64,000 bases of DNA from Planobispora rosea (GTDB lineage: Bacteria > Actinomycetota > Actinomycetes > Streptosporangiales > Streptosporangiaceae): positions 32,377-96,376 of the forward strand of contig NZ_BMQP01000029.1 in assembly GCF_014648175.1 (NCBI RefSeq), in the 5' to 3' direction. Positions 24,474 through 32,620 of this stretch are shown piece by piece; positions within the stretch are counted from its first letter, which is position 1; each line of letters begins with the position of its first letter. A program made the position numbers and the translations under genes. The notes beneath the pieces are model-generated. The model worked only from the letters and a program-made list of their open reading frames with translations, searched no databases and was not told the origin of the DNA.

Positions 24474-25419
24474 GCAGGACCTTCCCGACGTGCTCTCCGG
24501 CCTCGACGATCCGGTGCGCCCGCGCCGCGTCGCTCATCGGCACCCGTGCGTGCACCACCGGGCGAATCACACCCGCGTCCACCAGGGGCCAGACGTCCTG
24601 CACCACACTGCGCACGATGGCGCCCTTCTCGTCGACCGGCCGCGCCCGCAGCGTGGTGCCGTGCACCGAGGCACGCTTGACGAGCAGCGCCCCCAGATCC
24701 AGCTCGCCCTTCGTGCCGCCCTGCATGCCGATCACCACGAGTCGCCCGCCGGTCTTGAGGGCTTTCACGTTCTGTGCGAGATATTTACCGCCGATGATGT
24801 CGAGGATCACATCGGCCTCGACCCGCTCGGAGAAGTCCTCCGTACGGTAGTCGATCCCCTCGTCCGCGCCGAGCTCCAGGCACCGGGCGATCTTCTCGGC
24901 CGATCCCGCGGTGACGACGACACGCGAGCCGAACGCCTTGGCGAGTTGGATGGCCAGCGTGCCGATGCCGCTGGCACCGCCGTGGACGAGCAACGTCTCA
25001 CCCTTGCGCAGGCGCGCGGTCATGAACACGTTGGACCAGACCGTGCAGGCCACCTCGGGCAGCCCGGCCGCCTCCACCAGGTCCACCCGGTCGGGAACCC
25101 GCATGACCTGCTGCCAGGGCACGGCCACCCGCTCGGCGTACCCGCCGCCGGCCAGCAGCGCGCACACCCGGTCACCCGGGCTGAACCCCACGACGTCCGC
25201 ACCGACCTCGCTGACGACCCCGGAGCACTCCAGGCCCGGGTACGGCGAGGCGCCGGGAGGCGGGTCGTAGAAGCCCTGCCGCTGGAGGAGGTCGGCCCGA
25301 TTGACCGCCGAGGCGGTAACGTTGATGATGATTTCGCCCTGTTCGGGTCGAGGGTCCGGAACCTCCTGCCACGAGAGGACCTCGGGCCCGCCGGGCTTGT
25401 CGATCATGATGGCGTGCAT
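24460..25419 (-). CDS. NAD(P)H quinone oxidoreductase, zeta-crystallin/PIG3 type
   Basis: 319 aa zinc-independent medium-chain dehydrogenase/reductase. The N-terminal GroES-like part has SAVNRADLLQRQGFYDPPPG and YPGLECSGVV; the Rossmann part has LVHGGASGIGTLAIQLAKAF as NADPH site. The SAVNRADLLQRxG signature is that of the PIG3/QOR2 group. The start is placed at 25419 (MHAIMIDKPGG); TAGCGT about 7 nt upstream could be the -10 of a leaderless transcript; GTG 25428 is the alternative. Reduces quinones with NADPH. Confidence 0.92.
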   Translation of the reverse strand: MHAIMIDKPGGPEVLSWQEVPDPRPEQGEIIINVTASAVNRADLLQRQGFYDPPPGASPYPGLECSGVVSEVGADVVGFSPGDRVCALLAGGGYAERVAVPWQQVMRVPDRVDLVEAAGLPEVACTVWSNVFMTARLRKGETLLVHGGASGIGTLAIQLAKAFGSRVVVTAGSAEKIARCLELGADEGIDYRTEDFSERVEADVILDIIGGKYLAQNVKALKTGGRLVVIGMQGGTKGELDLGALLVKRASVHGTTLRARPVDEKGAIVRSVVQDVWPLVDAGVIRPVVHARVPMSDAARAHRIVEAGEHVGKVLLTTT

Positions 25420-25533
25420 ACGGCTCACGCTATCGGGGAACCCAACTCGGTGGTTGCCTGCATTGAAGAGAACACGGGACGTTAATCTTCAATGTGTTTG
25501 CTGCCCCTTTAGCCCATCCCGAGGGGGAACACG

Positions 25534-27789
25534 GTGGCAAGACACGATCGTGAGGAATCTCTCGAGGAACAGCTCGCTTGGCTCGACGCCATCAAGGAGC
25601 AGGAGGAGGCACCCGCCGTCGCGGTGACCGTCGCCGCCACCACGGCGGACGACACCGTCGTTTCACCATATCCGCAGGATCCGTGGAGTCTGGTGCCCAC
25701 GGAGGCCGACACGACCTCCTCGCCGCTGCTCCGCGCGGCCGCAGGCCCGGAGCATGACATCGCGGACTCGTCCGTCGCCGTCACCGACCCGGCGGAAAGC
25801 CGGGCGGAGGCCGCCGACGCCTCCGAGTGGGCGGAGGCCGCGGAGGCCGTGAGCTCCTTCACGCTGCCTCCCTCGCCCCCGCCCTCGCCCTCGCCCGAGG
25901 AGAACGACGGGTTCCTGGCCCCGCTCAAGCCCCTGCCCCGCGAGGAGCCCGGCTCTGCCTTCGGGCCCGACTCCGGTTTCGGGTCGGGTTTCGGGTCTGA
26001 CTCCGCCTTCGGCTCCGGCCCCGGCTCCGCCTTCGGGTCTGACACCGGCTTCGGCTCCGGCGACACCGGAAACCACACGCCGGGCGACTCCACCGCCGCG
26101 GATCGCGAACAGTCCCGCGGCATGTTCGAGGAGCCGCAGCGCGCCGACGGGCCGTCCGGGTCCTACACGCTCCCCTCGGTCCAGCCGCTCGCCCCCGCCG
26201 CGGAGGGTTCCGGCACCACGAGCGTCGACCCGGGCGCCGGGCAGCCGGCCGCGGAGAGCGCCGCGCCGGAGGCCGACCGCTTCAGCCGGGGCGACACCGA
26301 TCCCGGATACGGCTTCCGCCGCGGTGACACCGACCCGGGCCACTTCGCCCAGGCTCAGCGCCTCACCGAGCCTGCGCAGGACAGGGACCACTTCGCACCG
26401 AAGACCGCCGAGCCGGCCCGGTCCACGGAGTCCTCCTGGTCCGAGGCTCCCAGTTCCTTCCGGGCTCCCGAGTCCTTCGGGAGCGACCGGCCGGGTCCCG
26501 CCGGACCGTCCGCTGAGCGTCCCGTGCCGGGCGCGCCCGGCCCCGACCCGGCCGACACCGGTGAGACCAGGGTCTACGCCCGGGACCGGAACGCGGAACC
26601 CGCACACGACGGGCAGGGGGCCTTCGCCGTACAGGGGGAGACTGCCTCTTCCATGACCGGTTTCTCTGCGACCGGCTCCTCCGTAACAGGTTCCTCCGCG
26701 GCCGGTTCCTCCGGGACCGGTCCCTTCGCGACCGCCCGGGACACCGCCCGCCATGACACGTCCGACCTGGACATATCCGAGCCCGACCTGTACCGGCCGC
26801 GCCGTCGCCAGTCCCCCTTCGGTTCCTCGTCCCGGCAGGACACCGTCTCCCCCCGGCCGTCGGCTGACAGCCTGGACCCCGAATCGCTGCTCCGGGGTCG
26901 CCGGAGCGGCCCCTCCGGCGGCTGGCGAAAGCTGATCTACAGGGCATCGGCAGGGCTGATCAAGCCGGGGGAGTCCCCCGAGGTCCGCCGCCGCCAGGAG
27001 CTCCTGAGCAGGGCGCGCACCCCCGTCGCCAGCGGTCACCACCGCGTCGCCGTACTCAGCCTGAAGGGCGGCGTCGGCAAGACCACCACCACGGTGGGCC
27101 TGGGCGCCACCCTCGCCCAGATCCGCGGCGACCGGGTGATCGCCGTCGACGCGAACCCCGACCGCGGCACCCTGTCGGACAAGGTCGAGCTGGAGACCTC
27201 CGCCACCGTCCGCGACCTGCTGAACGAGCGCGGCCAGATCAAGCGCTACGTCGACATCCGGGCGTTCACCTCCCAGGCCCCCTCCCGCCTGGAGATCCTG
27301 GCCTCCGACCGGGACCCCTCGGTGTCCGAGGCCTTCAGCGCCGCCGACTACCAGACGGTCGCCCAGGTCCTGGAGAACTTCTACTCGATCTGCATCACCG
27401 ACTGCGGCACCGGCCTGCTCCACTCGGCCATGTCCGGCGTCCTCGGCCTGGCCGACCAGCTCGTCCTGGTCAGCTCGCCGTCCGTGGACGGCGCCAGGGC
27501 CGCCTCGGCGACCCTGGACTGGCTGGAGGCCCACCACTACGAGGATCTCGTCCGATCCGCCACGGTGGTGCTGTGCAGTGTCCGCCCCCGGTCGAAGTCC
27601 ACCATCGACCTCGACAAGCTGGAAGCCCACTTCGCCGCCCGCTGCCGCTCCGTCATCCGCGTCCCCTACGATCCCCACCTCGAAGAGGGCGCCGAGATCG
27701 ACCTCGACCGCCTCCAGCCCGCCACCCGTGACTCCTACCTCCGCCTGGCCGCCTCGGTGGGCGACGGCTTCGCACCCTCGCACCCCTGA
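25534..27789 (+). CDS. MinD/ParA-like ATPase with long disordered N-terminus
   Basis: 751 aa. Residues 1-480 are acidic, Pro/Ser/Gly-rich and low in complexity, with a Phe-Gly-Ser repeat (FGSGFGSDSAFGSG, about residues 145-175). The C-terminal 240 residues form a deviant-Walker ATPase: KGGVGKTTT (about 510-520), VIAVDANPDRGTLSD and CITDCGTGLLHSAM. This layout is known from actinobacterial MinD-like proteins associated with type VII secretion (EspI-like) as well as with polar growth. GAGGGGGAACACG precedes GTG 25534. No parB or parS-like partner is visible, so a plasmid-style partition role is unlikely. Confidence 0.85.
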   Translation: MARHDREESLEEQLAWLDAIKEQEEAPAVAVTVAATTADDTVVSPYPQDPWSLVPTEADTTSSPLLRAAAGPEHDIADSSVAVTDPAESRAEAADASEWAEAAEAVSSFTLPPSPPPSPSPEENDGFLAPLKPLPREEPGSAFGPDSGFGSGFGSDSAFGSGPGSAFGSDTGFGSGDTGNHTPGDSTAADREQSRGMFEEPQRADGPSGSYTLPSVQPLAPAAEGSGTTSVDPGAGQPAAESAAPEADRFSRGDTDPGYGFRRGDTDPGHFAQAQRLTEPAQDRDHFAPKTAEPARSTESSWSEAPSSFRAPESFGSDRPGPAGPSAERPVPGAPGPDPADTGETRVYARDRNAEPAHDGQGAFAVQGETASSMTGFSATGSSVTGSSAAGSSGTGPFATARDTARHDTSDLDISEPDLYRPRRRQSPFGSSSRQDTVSPRPSADSLDPESLLRGRRSGPSGGWRKLIYRASAGLIKPGESPEVRRRQELLSRARTPVASGHHRVAVLSLKGGVGKTTTTVGLGATLAQIRGDRVIAVDANPDRGTLSDKVELETSATVRDLLNERGQIKRYVDIRAFTSQAPSRLEILASDRDPSVSEAFSAADYQTVAQVLENFYSICITDCGTGLLHSAMSGVLGLADQLVLVSSPSVDGARAASATLDWLEAHHYEDLVRSATVVLCSVRPRSKSTIDLDKLEAHFAARCRSVIRVPYDPHLEEGAEIDLDRLQPATRDSYLRLAASVGDGFAPSHP

Positions 27790-27871
27790 GCCGAGCCGGT
27801 ACGGCGGGCGCCTCGCGGATGGTGAGACGAGGCTCCTGCCGTACCGGGGCATGAGAGACTAAGGTGCAATC

Positions 27872-27895
27872 TGACGCGTCTCACGGGACGCGTCA
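27872..27895. repeat. 9-bp inverted repeat directly upstream of tRNA-Ser
   Basis: TGACGCGTC (27872-27880) and GACGCGTCA (27887-27895) with a 6-nt spacer, ending 3 bp before the tRNA. No T tract follows, so a protein site or a processing hairpin is as likely as a terminator of the ATPase gene. Confidence 0.6.
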
Positions 27896-27898
27896 CCA

Positions 27899-27987
27899 GG
27901 AGAGCTCGCCTAGTGGACGATGGCGGCGGTCTTGAAAACCGCTAGGGGCTTTGCGGCTCCTCGTGGGTTCGAATCCCACGCTCTCCG
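27899..27987 (+). tRNA. tRNA-Ser (anticodon UGA)
   Basis: 89 nt. Acceptor arms GGAGAGC and GCTCTCC pair fully, the T arm is GTGGGTTCGAATCCCAC, and the long variable arm marks a class II tRNA. The anticodon loop CTTGAAA gives UGA, which reads UCA and UCG. CCA is not encoded. The integrase gene of the prophage lies 80 bp downstream with its 3' end towards the tRNA, so the tRNA 3' end is the probable attachment site. Confidence 0.95.
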
Positions 27988-28010
27988 CTGACCAGGGAAA
28001 ACACCGAAAG

Positions 28011-28039
28011 AAGGTCTCGGTGATGATCACCGAGACCTT
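28011..28039. terminator. bidirectional hairpin between tRNA-Ser and integrase
   Basis: AAGGTCTCGGTG (28011-28022) pairs perfectly with CACCGAGACCTT (28028-28039) over a 5-nt loop. It lies between the tRNA and the convergent integrase stop, so it can terminate either; the minus strand continues TCTTTC. Confidence 0.6.
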
Positions 28040-28067
28040 CCGATGGGAACAAGATGGGAACATCCCG

Positions 28068-29453
28068 TCAGGGTCGTGCTTTCCGGGAGCCCTTCCGGTC
28101 CGGGATAAGGGCCACCACCTTCTCGGCCGCATCGTCCAGGACGGCACGGCGAACGTGCTGGTAGAGATCCCTGGTGATCGTCGTCGTGGAGTGCCCGAGC
28201 TGTACCGAGACGACCTTCACGTCCAGCCCTGCCTCCAGGCCGAGTGACGCCGCCGTGTGCCGCGCCTCGTGCAGCTTGATCACCGGGAGACCGGCGTCCT
28301 TCGCGATCTGCTTGAACCGCTCGGTCACCCGGTCCGGCGGCAGCGGGCGGCCGTCCGGCCGCGGGAAGACGAGGTCGTTGTCCTCGTAGCCCCCGCCGGC
28401 CGCGAACTTCTCCCGCCGCTGGGCCGTATGGTGCGCCTTCAGCAGTTTCACCGTGCCCGTGTCCAGGGAGACGACCCGATTGCCGGCCTTCGACTTCGGG
28501 GTGTCGATGACGATCCGCCCGCCGAGCTGCAACACGGTCTGCATAATCCGGGCGTGCCCGGTGTCCATGTCGACGTCGCTCCACCGCAGACCGCACGCCT
28601 CGCCGCGACGCAGGCCGCGGAGCAGGACGATGCGGTACAGCAGACCGAGTGGGTCGTGCTCGGCTGCCTCCATGAACATGCCGACCTGTTCGGGGGACCA
28701 GACCCGGGCCGGATCGCGCTCCTCCGCCGGAAGCTCCACGCCCAGGCACGGGTTGAACTCGACCATGCGCCGCTTGACCGCCCAGTTGAAGGCATTGCGC
28801 AGGGTCGCGAAGACCCGGTGCTGAGTCGCGATTCCGATCACCTTGTGCCGCTCGCGCACGTCCCCGGGCAGGTGCGGAGAACGCTTCTCCGCGGCGGCCG
28901 CGCGGATCTCGGCGTTCCACTCCTCGATCGTGTCGAACATCCCGTCGACGTGGGCCGCCCTGAGACGGTCGCGGGGGATCTCGCCGAGCTGGGGGACGAG
29001 GTAGTGGTCCAGATGCTGCCGCCAGCCGCGCCGGGTGGACTCCTTCGTCCCTCGCTTGGAGGCGTACCAGTCCTCCAGCAGCTCGCCAACGGTGCCAGCC
29101 GAGGCGGCCAGGTCCACGCCGAGCTTCAGCTTGCGCCGCACCTCCTCGACGTCGGGTAACTCCTGGCCGCGCTTGGTCGCGAAGATGAGGTCACCGATCT
29201 TCCGGCGCATCACGTCGTCGTCCCGTGCGAGCTTGACGAGGTCCTGCACATGGTCGAATGCCTTCTCCGCAGCGCCCTTCGTCGTGAAGCCGAACCGCTT
29301 GAGCTGCCGCGCTCGCCGGTCAGTGGTGTCGAGCCGGGTCGTGAAGCCGTGCGTGCCGTGTCGCTGTTTGGTGAGCTCCGGGCACCCGGAGTCAAGAGGC
29401 TTCTTTGTTTCAGGGTCCTTACAGCCGCAGCGTTTAGAGAAGGACGCCTTCAC
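28068..29453 (-). CDS. int: tyrosine site-specific integrase
   Basis: 461 aa. The N-terminal Cys-rich arm-binding part (KRCGCKDPETKKPLDSGCPE) is followed by a SAM-like core-binding domain (about 120-200) and the catalytic domain: Arg in LLRGLRRGEACGLRWSDVD, HEARHTAASLGLEAG (H-x-x-R) and LGHSTTTITRDLYQHV with the nucleophilic Tyr. GTG 29453 lies behind AAAGGAGGCAATAA, an excellent ribosome site. Its position and direction next to tRNA-Ser are those of a prophage integrase. The cysteine pairs at the N-terminus could bind zinc. Confidence 0.96.
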   Translation of the reverse strand: MKASFSKRCGCKDPETKKPLDSGCPELTKQRHGTHGFTTRLDTTDRRARQLKRFGFTTKGAAEKAFDHVQDLVKLARDDDVMRRKIGDLIFATKRGQELPDVEEVRRKLKLGVDLAASAGTVGELLEDWYASKRGTKESTRRGWRQHLDHYLVPQLGEIPRDRLRAAHVDGMFDTIEEWNAEIRAAAAEKRSPHLPGDVRERHKVIGIATQHRVFATLRNAFNWAVKRRMVEFNPCLGVELPAEERDPARVWSPEQVGMFMEAAEHDPLGLLYRIVLLRGLRRGEACGLRWSDVDMDTGHARIMQTVLQLGGRIVIDTPKSKAGNRVVSLDTGTVKLLKAHHTAQRREKFAAGGGYEDNDLVFPRPDGRPLPPDRVTERFKQIAKDAGLPVIKLHEARHTAASLGLEAGLDVKVVSVQLGHSTTTITRDLYQHVRRAVLDDAAEKVVALIPDRKGSRKARP

Positions 29454-29513
29454 TTATTGCCTCCTTTGTGTATGGAGTGCTTATAAATCAGTGACCTGTG
29501 AATGAGGAACCTA

Positions 29514-30929
29514 CTAAGCGTCCTCTCGTTCGGTGTCGGGTACATCGAATCCCATTAGCCGAAGGGCGTTATTTACTGCTCTCCTTCCTTTGCTTGTTGA
29601 GACCGATCCGCTCGTAGGCCAGATCTCGGTTATAAGACTCTTTGCGATTCCGATCGATACATCCATTCGCATGACGATATCGGCTGCTTCTCGGATGCTC
29701 ACTCCTTCGGGAAGGCTGTCCGGCTTAACCGTAAGAATGATGTGGGCCATCCCTGGAATCTGGGGAGCTTCGATGACTGTGGTATCGACAATGTCTCCGC
29801 TCTTGATTAGCTCCTGAACATCCGGCTTTAGCCTTCTGAAGGCCATTGATGCTTCCGTGGGCTCAAGCAATACCTTCTTTAGAAGGTTGCGAAGCTCGGC
29901 CATCTCGAGCCTGACTACATCCGCTTCAGCCTTCGCGAGAGAAAGCTCTTTCTGCATGTCTAGTGCTCGTAGCTCTGCCTGGGAACGCATCGAGGTGGAG
30001 AGCTCAAGCTTGTTCCTTAGCCTATGAATCTCCCCCTGCAGTCTAGAGAGGATGGGAGACCTGTACTCCTCATGAATGCTGGGAAGGCGTTCGTATCTCT
30101 TTAATTCGGCTCTTTCTCGGAGCTCAAGTGATAGAGCTTCTGCGTGAGAGATAGGGTCAGCCGCATCTTCGGCTGTCTCGTTCGGGTTTACCTCTTCGGG
30201 ATTAGGATTTAGAGGCGTGGCGATTGCATCGCTTGATGTGAAGGAGGGCGGAATGGTGGTGTAGGAGCGAGCGGCTTGGGGGTTAGTAAATTTGTCTCGA
30301 AGATCTACTATGTCGAGTTTTTCCTCGCTGTGGCCCCTAATGTCTGGATGTTGTTCGTCTATCTCCTCTTCGCGGAGTTCTAAGGGGTGATCGTCTTCTG
30401 TGCGAGAAGGAGTAGTGACGGCCTTACGTGCGCCTTCTTCGAGATCAAGGAAAATCTTGAGTATGACATCGTCGACGGGATGTCCGGGACGCAGTTTCGG
30501 AGATATAAACCTATTTAAGGCGGTCGCGAGCACTTCTTTCACAGGGCCTGGAACCCTGCGACCGTCGAAGGAGGCTACGAATCTCATATACAGATCAGCC
30601 ACTTGACGGCCGAGATCACTGTCTTCCTGATGAATCTCGGCGATGATGTCGATCAAGCGTCCTGCGATGGCTACATCAACTAGCTCTCGAAGCCTGGGGG
30701 AATGATCGCCCCGTGTTGTGCTCGCCTTCAAGCCAAGAGCTGTAAGGACGGAGTAGAGGGTGCGTGACCCCGGCGTTCCGTTACCTCCCTCCAGGGAGAC
30801 CAGGGTTCCCCGAGAGATGCCGGCCACGAGGGCGACGTTGCGCTGTGAACTACCCGCAGCCTCTCGGCGCCTTCGGATGCGCTCCCCCAGTGGCAACGAC
30901 GCCCACTCTTCGTACTCGCGGGCGACCAT
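29514..30929 (-). CDS. XRE-type DNA-binding protein, probable prophage repressor (atypically large)
   Basis: 471 aa. Residues about 10-75 are a Cro/CI helix-turn-helix (LGERIRRRREAAGSSQRNVA then ISRGTLVSLEGGN). Helical and acidic regions follow, then a coiled coil (about 285-370, LRNKLELSTSMRSQAELRAL), then a C-terminal domain I do not recognise that begins near PGMAHIILTVKPDSLPEG. Base composition is clearly lower in GC than the surroundings. ATG 30929 has AAGGAAGG 7 nt upstream; a longer reading from 30986 lacks one. A 19-bp palindrome lies 28 bp upstream. The role as lysogeny repressor is inferred from place and direction; no RecA-cleavage domain is recognisable. Confidence 0.75.
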   Translation of the reverse strand: MVAREYEEWASLPLGERIRRRREAAGSSQRNVALVAGISRGTLVSLEGGNGTPGSRTLYSVLTALGLKASTTRGDHSPRLRELVDVAIAGRLIDIIAEIHQEDSDLGRQVADLYMRFVASFDGRRVPGPVKEVLATALNRFISPKLRPGHPVDDVILKIFLDLEEGARKAVTTPSRTEDDHPLELREEEIDEQHPDIRGHSEEKLDIVDLRDKFTNPQAARSYTTIPPSFTSSDAIATPLNPNPEEVNPNETAEDAADPISHAEALSLELRERAELKRYERLPSIHEEYRSPILSRLQGEIHRLRNKLELSTSMRSQAELRALDMQKELSLAKAEADVVRLEMAELRNLLKKVLLEPTEASMAFRRLKPDVQELIKSGDIVDTTVIEAPQIPGMAHIILTVKPDSLPEGVSIREAADIVMRMDVSIGIAKSLITEIWPTSGSVSTSKGRRAVNNALRLMGFDVPDTEREDA

Positions 30930-30957
30930 GAGCAGTCCTTCCTTCGCTATGACGAGA

Positions 30958-30976
30958 TTGAACCTTGGATGTTCAA
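30958..30976. promoter_or_regulatory. candidate repressor operator
   Basis: TTGAACCTTGGATGTTCAA: 6-bp arms with a 7-bp spacer, 28 bp upstream of the repressor start. A second, looser inverted pair (TTGGA/TCCAA, 30965-30986) overlaps it. Suitable for autoregulation by the XRE protein. Confidence 0.5.
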
Positions 30977-31211
30977 CAGTGTCCAACTCTAGTTCGGTGA
31001 AGTCAACGCCACGAAACTTTGTCCTATATCACACATCCATCATAATTGGAAGAAGTTCAGGCGCCACAGGCTCATCTGTTGTCTCTTCTGTGACTTAAGG
31101 CAGGGATGGGAGGGTTGGATGGGGTGTGTCGGAGCTGGGTGCGCCCGCCGTTCCCTGATCATTGGTGTATGGTCTGAACGTACCCTTGGTGAGCAAAATT
31201 AGGGGATGAAC

Positions 31212-31247
31212 GAAAAACCCCGCTCGGCGTTGGCGCGTCGAGCGGGG
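31212..31247 (-). terminator. minus-strand intrinsic terminator in the early-operon leader
   Basis: CCCCGCTCG (31218-31226) pairs with CGAGCGGGG (31239-31247). Read on the minus strand the stem is followed by TTTTTCGTT. It would stop leftward transcripts before the repressor region, and argues that the ORF starting at 31206 is not translated from its first ATG. Confidence 0.65.
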
Positions 31248-31307
31248 CGTAGGACAACTCGAACCCTAGGTTCCGGCGAAGAAACTGCAGGTCAGGAGTG
31301 TGCCCAA

Positions 31308-31595
31308 GTGCATAAGCCTAGCAAGGCGAGGACGATCTCTCCCTCGGGGGGTGAGGTTGCTCTCTCCCCCCAGGCCAAGTCTCAGGTCGAGATGCTGATC
31401 CGTGAAGGGCGGCGTTACCTCGACGGGGAGGCTCTGGCCGCGTGGTACGGCGTCAGCCGCGCGACCGTCGCCTGGTGGCGCCACACCGGTTACGGCCCGC
31501 TCGGTGTCCGGTGCGGCCGCCATGTGCGCTACCCCATCGAGAACGTCATCGCGTTCGACGAGCAGCTCCGTGCGCAGGCGGAGGCCGAGCGATGA
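31308..31595 (+). CDS. helix-turn-helix protein, excisionase-like
   Basis: 95 aa from GTG 31308, which has CAGGAG 9 nt upstream; an upstream ATG (31206) adds 34 residues but lies in a terminator hairpin. The MerR/Xis-type winged helix is YLDGEALAAWYGVSRATVAWWRH, followed by the wing and RYPIENVIAFDEQL. In this position, the first gene rightward of the repressor, such proteins act as excisionase or Cro-like switch. Its stop overlaps the next start by 4 nt. Confidence 0.78.
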   Translation: MHKPSKARTISPSGGEVALSPQAKSQVEMLIREGRRYLDGEALAAWYGVSRATVAWWRHTGYGPLGVRCGRHVRYPIENVIAFDEQLRAQAEAER

Positions 31596-32362
31596 CGGAC
31601 ATCATCCCCGTGAAGCTCTCCGTGGGAGAGCTGTACACCTGCATCGAGAGCGGCTCGATCGAGATCTTCTTCCGTCCGGCCGTCGAAGCGCTCGGCCTCG
31701 CCGTCGAGACCCAGGTCCGCAAGCTTAAGAGCAGGTCATGGGCCTGGACTACCCAGAGGGTAGCGCAGCTCCCCGGTGACACCCAGGCCCGGATCCACCG
31801 TGTCGTGGACCGCAAGACGCTCACCATGTGGCTGGCGACGATCAACGAGAACCTCGTCCCCGAGGGGAAGCGCGAGCAGCTCGTCACCTTCCAGAAGGAG
31901 GCGGCCGACGCTCTCGACCGCTACTGGCACCAGGGCGGCGCGATCAACCACCGCGCCACCGCCGAGCAGCTCGACGAGCTCGACCGGACGGTTCGCCGGG
32001 CCCTCGACCAGGCCGCGGTGCTGTCCGCCCTCCGCGGCATCGTAGACGAGGCGTGGCTGGACGCCCGGGGTCGTCACGTCGCCGCTGTCGCGCTCGGCAT
32101 GGAGCCCGACATCAACCTCGGCAACCGGCCGCTGACCGTAGGCGAGTACCTGGAGTCCCGGGGCCTGACCGGTACCCAGCTCCGCTCCCTCTCGCCCAGC
32201 TTCGGCAAGCGGGTCAAGGCGCTCTACCGGCAGAAGTACGGCACCGAGCCGCCCAAGGTCGACCGGTTCGTCGACGGCGCCCTGCGTCCCGTCGCGGCCT
32301 ACACCGAGGCCCACCGCGACCTGTTCGACCAGGCGTGGCTGGCTCTCCTGAACACCCGCTAA
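31592..32362 (+). CDS. phage antirepressor (P22_AR_N type)
   Basis: 256 aa. The N-terminal 110 residues (IIPVKLSVGELYTCIESGSI, then SWAWTTQRVAQLPGDTQ and MWLATINENLVPEGKREQL) are the P22 antirepressor N-terminal domain; the remainder is helical and conserved in phage antirepressors. It starts with an ATGA overlap on the HTH gene. Antirepressors bind and inactivate a repressor; here the target may be the XRE protein. A hairpin follows at 32375. Confidence 0.88.
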   Translation: MTDIIPVKLSVGELYTCIESGSIEIFFRPAVEALGLAVETQVRKLKSRSWAWTTQRVAQLPGDTQARIHRVVDRKTLTMWLATINENLVPEGKREQLVTFQKEAADALDRYWHQGGAINHRATAEQLDELDRTVRRALDQAAVLSALRGIVDEAWLDARGRHVAAVALGMEPDINLGNRPLTVGEYLESRGLTGTQLRSLSPSFGKRVKALYRQKYGTEPPKVDRFVDGALRPVAAYTEAHRDLFDQAWLALLNTR

Positions 32363-32374
32363 TCCGCTCCTCAC

Positions 32375-32405
32375 CTGCCCGGCGTCCTGAATGGACGCCG
32401 GGCAG
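32375..32405 (+). terminator. hairpin behind the antirepressor
   Basis: CTGCCCGGCGTCC (32375-32387) pairs with GGACGCCGGGCAG (32393-32405), 5-nt loop. No U tract follows, so a transcript-stabilising hairpin or factor-dependent stop is possible. Confidence 0.6.
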
Positions 32406-32449
32406 TCGCCGTATCCGCAAACAGAGCTTCGAAAGAGCGGGGGGACCCC

Positions 32450-32620
32450 GTGAACTGCGGCAAGGACGCCGAGCACGACGACTGGCCGACTCCGGTCGGC
32501 TGGCATGTCCAGAACACCACGACCAAGAAACACGACCGCCCCCACTGCGAGTCCGCGACCGGGGCGGTCGTCTGTATCTGCACCATCACGGCGGCGGACC
32601 TCTGGAGGAGAGACCGATGA
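32450..32620 (+). CDS. 56-aa Cys/His-containing phage protein
   Basis: Short gene from GTG 32450 behind GCGGGGGGACCCC. It starts VNCGKDAEHDDWPTPVGWHV and carries four cysteines (C3, C33, C42, C44) and several histidines, enough for a zinc site. Its stop overlaps the primase start (ATGA), which strongly suggests it is translated in the same operon. No family recognised. Confidence 0.7.
   Translation: MNCGKDAEHDDWPTPVGWHVQNTTTKKHDRPHCESATGAVVCICTITAADLWRRDR

Noticed and set aside
25534..27789. Plasmid partition system (ParA)
   Set aside because: No ParB gene or clustered parS-like sites; the long disordered N-terminus is not typical of partition ATPases.
25663..27852. 729-aa open frame antisense to the MinD-like gene
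   Set aside because: Gly/Arg/Val-rich shadow of the GC-skewed sense codons; no domain, no ribosome site, and the sense frame has a complete ATPase.
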